Shown here one piece after another: positions 43,395-48,346 of a DNA stretch of 48,346 nucleotides. A program made the translations under genes and the position numbers. Position 1 is the stretch's first letter. Each line of letters begins with the position of its first letter. Below the pieces are notes generated by a model. It saw nothing but the letters and a program-made list of their open reading frames with translations. It was not told the DNA's origin and did not search any database. This stretch comes from Rhodopirellula sp. Lineage in GTDB: Bacteria > Planctomycetota > Planctomycetia > Pirellulales > Pirellulaceae. The stretch lies in the NCBI GenBank assembly GCA_002698965.1, contig PAAT01000048.1, positions 1 to 48,346 of the forward strand, read 5' to 3'.

Positions 43395-45554
43395 CTAGTT
43401 ACTAGTGTGGGTTAGATTGAAAAACAAAAATCCAACGAGTCGTACCAGCAAAACATAACCCATCCAAACCAAAGCTCCGCCCAGCATTGCCTGGATTAAA
43501 CTCTTGCCGGTTAAGAGGTTCATTCCTGTCACGTTGATGATTACCACGATTAACGCACAAAACAAGAATTTGGTGAATAGATCCCCCTGATATTGAAGGC
43601 GCTTAGTAAATTCACTTGAAAGAGGGCGCATTACACTTCCTGAAGCCAGGATGTTCAGCACAAAGAAAGGAAAAAGAATAACAGAGATAATGGAACTCAA
43701 GATTGCTGGAAGGGATGATTCTGCGAAAATCAGATTAAGTAATGAAAATAAAATACCTGCCGGAATAAGAGCATAAATAATACCGCAAAACAAAATAAAG
43801 GCATCTGAAAAAGTATTCACGATGGAAAAGGCAGGCCAATAGGAGATGGACATGTCTCCTGCGCTAGTTTGCCGGAGAATATTCATCAGTGTTGGCAGTC
43901 CTGCAAGATTGACGAAGATAAACATCGTCAAAGCGGCAACGAATAAAAGGACTCCTCCCACGGCTTTGATGGAAGATGTGGGTGACTGGAGAGATTCCTG
44001 AATATCAAATTCTTCCACGACTTCGGTTTTAAATGCTGGTTTTTTGTCACGGGAAGCCGCTGTGTCAGAATTGGAATTACCCTTAAAGGTATTCAGCGAC
44101 ATGGAAAAAACAGCAGCTGTCAACGCGTAGCCGATGGTTAGCAATGTAATTCGAGCCAGAGTGGTTGGACTAGCAAACAATTGAGTAATTGAATTTAGCC
44201 AGTGATTTTTATTTTCATTTGACGCTTGCTCCTGCTGAATCTTTTCGTCTTGTTGCTGCTGAGCTCGTTCAAGTATTTTTCGACTGGCGACATATTCATC
44301 ACGCTGAATTTTATCCCTCATATCAGGGATTTCGCTTAGGACCTGTTTGGAAGTCGTCGGTGTTTGGGTGTTACTGAGTTCGTCGAGTTCATCACGGATC
44401 GCTCTTTTTATAGGTTCAGGCATTTTTGCCGGGGCAACGATCGTATGCATCTTATAACAGTCCGGGCAACTTTTCTGAGTGCCGATGTCTTCAGGAGTTG
44501 CCGTAATACCTGTCCCGCAGACATCGCACTCTATCTCCCATTCGACGAATGTTTTGTAAGTGGTTTCCTTCTTAGGGGTGGGTTGGTTCTTGGAAAGTAG
44601 GGCGATCCGTGTTTTTCCGCCGATGAACTGATGTGAAGATTTGGCGACCCGTTCTGGTCTTGGAAGAGGGGTTCTTGGTTCAACTGTGACAGGTTGGTTG
44701 CATTTTTCACATTGCACGGTTTGTCCAATATCTTGTTGATAGACAATCAGTTGTGCTTGGCAGGCAGGGCAGAGAATTCCCCAGCGAATAACCAATTCAT
44801 ACTCGAATTCTGATGTTGCTTCGATCGTTTCGGCAGGGATGGTATTAATTGGCTGCCAGGGTTGAACTGGAATCGACGGAGCTTCTCCTACGGCTTCAAG
44901 TTCAACGATCTCTTCATCCTCTTCAGCCTGACTTTCGGAAAGTACAGGCTCTACGGGTATAGCCTGAATGGGAGACGGGGATGGAACTGTGGGTACAGGT
45001 TCGGGCTCTAAAGGAACGGGGAGTGGGATTTCCAGTGCGTCAGGGTTGCCGGTACTAGATTTTTCATTCTCTTTATCCTCTACCGTCTCAATTCCCGGAG
45101 CAAGGTCGAATTTATCTACATGATTAGCTGGCGAAGCCTGAGGCAATTGTGTGGTGTCCAATTCAGAATTTGAACTGTTTTTTTGCGTCGTTCTAGTGGG
45201 ATTTGATTTTTGTGTTGCGAGGGAATTTGGGGACTCTAGCGTCGGGTTCTCGGTGTTAATGTCGGGGACAGGAACGGATTCGAGACATGTTTCACAAAGG
45301 ATCTTTTGCCCGATTTGCTGCTGAGAGGCATAAAGTGTTTTGCTACAGAGCGGACAGGTCACCATAATGGCGCCGGACTGCGTTTGATTGACCGATGTTT
45401 GCGGTCGCGAGGAGGCAGTATTGCCAACGGTCGATGGCAAACGCATCATTTTGCCGCATTCGCTGCAAGGTTGCCGATTTCCCGCAAATTCTGCAGGCAA
45501 GTGATGGTGAACACCACAATGCGGGCATTGAAAGTCGAGCATGTTTTCAGACAT
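43395..45554 (-). CDS. Membrane protein with four CxxC-x16-CxxC zinc ribbons
   Basis: 719 residues from the ATG at 45554, which has GGGGA eight bases upstream; a TTG nine codons earlier overlaps that ribosome site. The N-terminal ~370 residues hold four zinc-ribbon-like modules with cysteines at 10/13/30/33, 67/70/87/90, 262/265/282/285 and 343/346/363/366. Each pair of CxxC knuckles is separated by exactly 16 residues. Between modules two and three lies a Pro/Glu-rich linker (~150-245). A helical Gln-rich stretch (~415-445) leads to about six C-terminal membrane spans. I know of no named family. It is 92 bp downstream of frr on the same strand. Confidence 0.85.
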   Translation of the reverse strand: MSENMLDFQCPHCGVHHHLPAEFAGNRQPCSECGKMMRLPSTVGNTASSRPQTSVNQTQSGAIMVTCPLCSKTLYASQQQIGQKILCETCLESVPVPDINTENPTLESPNSLATQKSNPTRTTQKNSSNSELDTTQLPQASPANHVDKFDLAPGIETVEDKENEKSSTGNPDALEIPLPVPLEPEPVPTVPSPSPIQAIPVEPVLSESQAEEDEEIVELEAVGEAPSIPVQPWQPINTIPAETIEATSEFEYELVIRWGILCPACQAQLIVYQQDIGQTVQCEKCNQPVTVEPRTPLPRPERVAKSSHQFIGGKTRIALLSKNQPTPKKETTYKTFVEWEIECDVCGTGITATPEDIGTQKSCPDCYKMHTIVAPAKMPEPIKRAIRDELDELSNTQTPTTSKQVLSEIPDMRDKIQRDEYVASRKILERAQQQQDEKIQQEQASNENKNHWLNSITQLFASPTTLARITLLTIGYALTAAVFSMSLNTFKGNSNSDTAASRDKKPAFKTEVVEEFDIQESLQSPTSSIKAVGGVLLFVAALTMFIFVNLAGLPTLMNILRQTSAGDMSISYWPAFSIVNTFSDAFILFCGIIYALIPAGILFSLLNLIFAESSLPAILSSIISVILFPFFVLNILASGSVMRPLSSEFTKRLQYQGDLFTKFLFCALIVVIINVTGMNLLTGKSLIQAMLGGALVWMGYVLLVRLVGFLFFNLTHTSN

Positions 45555-45646
45555 GAGACATTTCCCCGCGGATAGAGTCAAACTAAGTTACTAATTCGCA
45601 TGGCTTCCGGTTTTCGCAGCAAGCACAGTCATCGAGGCGTTTGATT

Positions 45647-46207
45647 CTAAGCATCTTCCATTACTTCGGATTCTCTGATTTTTGCAGCATCGTTGACCTT
45701 ATCTTCATAGTTGTTAGTCAACTTCTGAATTTCATCTTTGAGTGAATCCCGGTCGTCCTCGGTGAGACCTTTATCTTTTTCGCCCTGATCCGCGGCTTTG
45801 TTACCGTCACGACGTACATTGCGAATGGAGACTTTTGTCTCCTCGGCCAATTCTTTAATACGGGTGACCATCTTTTTACGGACTTCCCCAGAGAGAGCTG
45901 GAACGTTGATTCGAATCACACGTCCATCACCCTGAGGGTTGTATCCCAGATCACTAGCAACGATGGCTTTTTCGATATCTTTGATCACACTTGGGTCGTA
46001 AGGGCGAATCACAATCTGTTGTGGTTCCGGGCAACCGACGTTGGCGAGTTGTTTGAGAGGAGTTTGTGAGCCGTAGCATTCGACTCTGATCGAGTCCACC
46101 AAGCCGGGGTTAGCCCGACCGGTTCGGATACCTGCGAGATTATTTCGCAGGTGCTCCAGGGCTTTGTCCATTCTCTCTTCGGTATCTAATAGTATTTCGT
46201 CGTACAT
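45647..46207 (-). CDS. frr: Ribosome recycling factor
   Basis: 186-residue translation factor that, with EF-G, splits post-termination ribosomes. It shows 'MDKALEHLRNNLAGIRTGRANPGLVD', 'NVGCPEPQQIVIRPYD' and the hinge and helix region 'VRKKMVTRIKELAEETKVSIRNVRRD'. It is the usual length. It follows pyrH by 84 bp in the standard tsf-pyrH-frr order. Confidence 0.97.
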   Translation of the reverse strand: MYDEILLDTEERMDKALEHLRNNLAGIRTGRANPGLVDSIRVECYGSQTPLKQLANVGCPEPQQIVIRPYDPSVIKDIEKAIVASDLGYNPQGDGRVIRINVPALSGEVRKKMVTRIKELAEETKVSIRNVRRDGNKAADQGEKDKGLTEDDRDSLKDEIQKLTNNYEDKVNDAAKIRESEVMEDA

Positions 46208-46291
46208 CGTATTTTTCGGCTATCTATCTATGTTTGAGTCTGTATGGATTCGGTACAACAATTATCAGCGTTTCAAAGTGCCATGTAAAGT

Positions 46292-47029
46292 TTAACCAAT
46301 ATAAGTACCAAGCTTTTCCCCCTGAACGGCCCGTTCAATGTTTCCATTGACCTTGTAATTGAATACCAGAATAGGCATTTTGTTTTCCATGCAGTGCGTA
46401 ATTGCTGTGCTGTCCATGACCTGAAGCCCCTGATTACGCACTGTTTCAAAACTCAGTTCCGGATAGAACACCGCATGTGGATTTTTTTCCGGATCCTCAC
46501 TGTAAACGCCATCCACGCGAGTTGCTTTGAGGAGGATGTCTGCTTCGAGTTCGAGTGCTCGCTGAGCCGCGGCGGTATCGGTTGTTACAAACGGGCTTCC
46601 GATTCCAGCTGCTATGATGACGACCCGCCCCTTTTCTAAGTGTCTTTTCGCCCGACGGCGGATGTAAGGTTCTGCCACTCCATCCATACGAATGGCAGAC
46701 ATCACCCGTGTTTGTGAACCCAATGATTCCAGGGCATCCTGCAGAGCTAGGGCATTAATGACGGTAGCCAGCATCCCCATGTAGTGAGCCGTGGCTTCTT
46801 GAATACTAACATTTTTCTCTTTGAATTGAGCTCCACGCAGGATGTTACCGCCTCCACAGACGATGGCAATTTCACATCCCAGTCGCCCGGCCTGACTGAT
46901 TTGACGCGAGATTCCCGCTACTTCTTCCATATTGATTCCCCGTTCACCTGCTCGGGCGAGACTTTCTCCGGAGAGTTTTAGAACGACACGTCTATATTTA
47001 GGCGAAAGGGTATTTTCTTGGTCTGACAT
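46292..47029 (-). CDS. pyrH: Uridylate kinase
   Basis: 245-residue UMP kinase (amino acid kinase fold) making UDP for CTP and sugar-nucleotide synthesis. Motifs are '[13 protein letters not shown]', '[11 protein letters not shown]', '[19 protein letters not shown]' and '[14 protein letters not shown]'-type ([11 protein letters not shown]). ATG start. It is separated from tsf by an intrinsic terminator, so it probably has its own promoter or depends on partial read-through. Confidence 0.97.
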   Translation of the reverse strand: MSDQENTLSPKYRRVVLKLSGESLARAGERGINMEEVAGISRQISQAGRLGCEIAIVCGGGNILRGAQFKEKNVSIQEATAHYMGMLATVINALALQDALESLGSQTRVMSAIRMDGVAEPYIRRRAKRHLEKGRVVIIAAGIGSPFVTTDTAAAQRALELEADILLKATRVDGVYSEDPEKNPHAVFYPELSFETVRNQGLQVMDSTAITHCMENKMPILVFNYKVNGNIERAVQGEKLGTYIG

Positions 47030-47101
47030 CCGTGGGGCCTTGTAACTTTATGGGAGATTGCGAATTCCGCTAGGGAACTATAAAAAGCTCATCGCAAAAA
47101 G

Positions 47102-47127
47102 TAAGCCCCGATTTTACTCGGGGCTTA
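47102..47127 (-). terminator. Intrinsic terminator between tsf and pyrH
   Basis: A perfect 10-bp stem TAAGCCCCGA/TCGGGGCTTA with a 6-base loop is followed on the minus strand by a T-rich tract (ACTTTTTG) and on the plus strand by ATTTTTT. It lies 24 bp after the tsf stop and should cut pyrH-frr expression from that of rpsB-tsf. Confidence 0.85.
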
Positions 47128-47150
47128 TTTTTTGTGCGAACACTTATGAA

Positions 47151-48002
47151 TTATTCTTCAGAATCTTCTGTATCATCGCCGAGTTCCCAGTGAACGAATT
47201 GCTTCAGAGTTAAACCCGTCGTCGCAGCATATTCTCCAACGGATTCTTTGTTCTCAGCCTTAACGTATTCCTGAGAAGTCAAAACTCTTTCAGCAAAAAA
47301 GTTCCGCATGCGACCTTCGACCATCTTATCAACAATGTTCTCTGGTTTTCCTTCAGCTAAAGCCGCTTCTCGAAGGATGTTACGTTCGTTGTCAACAACA
47401 TCGGATGGTAAATCTTCCGGACTTAGACCGGCAGGACGCATCGCAGCGATATGTTGGCTGATACCGCGCGCGGCTTCATCATCACTTCCGTCAGCGGCTA
47501 ATAAGACTCCAGAAACCGTACCTGCGTTGTGACTGTATCCACCGCAGCCTCCCTCCAGGCGAATCATTCTACCAATATTGAACACTTCGCGGATGCGATT
47601 GAACAAATCGTTCTTTACATCTCCAAGAGTTGCTTCTGGCTGACTTGGACTTCCCAGAGCTAACAGGGAATCTGCATCTGAAATGCTTGGGTTATTAGCC
47701 AACACCTCAGCCAGATCGTTGGCGTACTGAATGAATTCTTCGTTGGTGGTGACAGGTGCACTTTCGCACTTAAGCTCCACCATGGCACCAGCGTCCTTAT
47801 CCAGGCCAATATAAAGTCCAAAGCGACCAAAAGCGGTCGCCCTTCCGGCTCGTTTTTCGAATACCTGAGCACCCCGTTCGCGCAACCACTGCACGGCAGC
47901 TTCCTGGTCTCCATCGCATTCAGTAAGAGCCTTCTTGCAATCCATCATTGGAAGGCCGGTTTTTTCTCGAAGTTCTTTAACTGCGGCGGCAGTAACTGCC
48001 AT
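47151..48002 (-). CDS. tsf: Translation elongation factor Ts
   Basis: 283-residue nucleotide exchange factor for EF-Tu. It begins with the UBA-like domain and its hallmark 'TGLPMMDCKKAL', then 'GDQEAAVQWLRERG'; the dimerisation core includes 'ALAEGKPENIVDKMVEGRM'. A short acidic tail closes it. AAGGAGAT lies just before the ATG, a very strong ribosome site. It follows rpsB with a 170-bp gap that contains a terminator-like structure. Confidence 0.97.
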   Translation of the reverse strand: MAVTAAAVKELREKTGLPMMDCKKALTECDGDQEAAVQWLRERGAQVFEKRAGRATAFGRFGLYIGLDKDAGAMVELKCESAPVTTNEEFIQYANDLAEVLANNPSISDADSLLALGSPSQPEATLGDVKNDLFNRIREVFNIGRMIRLEGGCGGYSHNAGTVSGVLLAADGSDDEAARGISQHIAAMRPAGLSPEDLPSDVVDNERNILREAALAEGKPENIVDKMVEGRMRNFFAERVLTSQEYVKAENKESVGEYAATTGLTLKQFVHWELGDDTEDSEE

Positions 48003-48046
48003 GACAGATCTCCTTCAAAAGTAATTGGTAAACTTTGTGATTGTAT

Positions 48047-48110
48047 TAAAAACTCCTGCTTAAATCGGTCATTTCACAAGACCGTTTGTTTTAAGAATTA
48101 AGCGGGAGTT
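48047..48110 (-). terminator. Nested hairpin with T-run in the rpsB-tsf gap
   Basis: The arms 48051-48063 and 48098-48110 form a 13-bp stem with one mismatch (AACTCC...TTAA). An inner 5-bp stem CGGTC/GACCG (48066-48070 with 48080-48084) sits inside it. On the minus strand the outer stem ends in GTTTTTAAT. It looks like an attenuator or terminator that would let some transcripts end after rpsB. Confidence 0.65.
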
Positions 48111-48172
48111 GACGTAAGGTTTGCAAAAACTGGAACGAGTCTCCGATAAAGACACATCCCATATTCTGGAAA

Positions 48173-48346
48173 TTACTCTTCAGCGGGTGCTTCAGGAGTA
48201 GCTTCTTCGGCGGGTGCTTCAGGAGTAGCTTCTTCAACACTTGCTTCTTCAGCGGGTGCTTCAGGAGTAGCTTCTTCAACACTTGCTTCTTCAGCGGGTG
48301 CTTCAGGAGAAGCTTCTTCGGCAGGTGCTTCTGCAGCAGGTTGAAC
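48173..48346 (-). CDS. rpsB: 3' end of rpsB (ribosomal protein S2), acidic repeat tail; runs off the window
   Basis: 57 residues, open at the window edge, made almost wholly of Ala, Glu, Pro and Thr. 'ATPEAPAEE' and the longer 'ASVEEATPEAPAEE' repeat in tandem. The S2 identification rests on position: it is the gene directly upstream of tsf, and planctomycete S2 proteins often carry acidic C-terminal extensions. No S2 core residues are visible here, so the name is an inference. The tail is encoded by 27- and 42-bp repeats. Confidence 0.7.
   Translation of the reverse strand, partial: VQPAAEAPAEEASPEAPAEEASVEEATPEAPAEEASVEEATPEAPAEEATPEAPAEE
48181..48318. repeat. Tandem 27/42-bp repeats within the S2 tail
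   Basis: Units begin at 48181 (27 bp), 48208 (42 bp), 48250 (42 bp) and 48292 (27 bp), each starting CRGCGGGTGCTTCAGGAG. The 42-bp copies add a CAACACTTG-containing insert. Copies differ at only one or two bases, which suggests recent expansion and probable length variation between strains. Confidence 0.8.

Noticed and set aside
43380..43400. ACTAGT/TACTAGT palindrome between convergent genes as a terminator
   Set aside because: The stem is too short and has no T-run; it overlaps the stop codon region by chance.
48181..48318. CRISPR-like array because of regular repeats at the right edge
   Set aside because: The units are contiguous and in frame with an Ala/Pro/Glu repeat protein, with no unique spacers.

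Overview
The window looks like a chromosomal segment of a planctomycete (class Planctomycetia; genus not determinable by eye) of moderate, roughly 45-50%, GC. The indications are a TIGR03009-type Planctomycetes-specific exported protein, a signal-peptide PQQ-propeller protein with the phylum-typical 'DWPTWRG...DGIS' start, an NfeD/NfeD/FloA cluster, a Psd-Pss pair for phosphatidylethanolamine, KdsB (a lipopolysaccharide Kdo enzyme), and long acidic Ala/Pro/Glu tails. No phage, plasmid, insertion sequence, CRISPR or integrase genes were seen. It reads as core genome with a few accessory blocks.

Layout. 1-468: no convincing gene, but three copies of a 17-bp hairpin. 469-6828 (minus): SLC13 transporter, kdsB, pyrG, a DUF1844 protein and a short uvrC. 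7035-8458: PQQ protein, a tRNA with anticodon CAT and a strong terminator. 8529-11861: exported esterase, psd-pssA (phosphatidylethanolamine synthesis) and a small unknown protein. 12173-12391: remnant of a PNPOx-like flavoprotein. 12446-19930 (plus): a tight six-gene run of DedA protein, YjhG/YagF-type sugar-acid dehydratase, exported double-domain cyanophycinase-like protein, and ABC permease / binding protein / permease with no ATPase. 20070-20159: a 29-residue basic ribosomal-type protein. 20335-22125: exported esterase and SMP-30 lactonase. 22201-23112: a beta-hydroxyacid dehydrogenase.

23280-27666 (minus) is a membrane-organisation block: a large NfeD with degenerate protease domains, a short NfeD, FloA and a Pro/Arg-rich partner. 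27787-30434 (minus) holds the TIGR03009 protein, a HAD phosphatase and a type-4 uracil-DNA glycosylase. 30596-36315 (plus) holds der, then a UbiA-family phosphoribosyltransferase-like protein, a DprE1-like oxidase and a GT-C arabinosyltransferase-like membrane protein. These three resemble mycobacterial decaprenyl-phosphoryl-arabinose genes and are the most interesting block. 36341-41364 (minus) has two SDRs, a tandem-parvulin chaperone and an MDR reductase; 41568-43388 is a phosphohexomutase. 43395-48346 (minus) ends with a four-zinc-ribbon membrane protein and the classic frr, pyrH, tsf and (3' end only) rpsB order.

How it fits together. pyrG makes CTP, which KdsB (CMP-Kdo) and PssA (via CDP-diacylglycerol) depend on. 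The YjhG dehydratase, SMP-30 lactonase, GarR-like reductase and a sugar-type ABC importer suggest sugar-acid use, although they are in separate transcription units. All assignments come from reading the sequence and from remembered family motifs; no database search was run.
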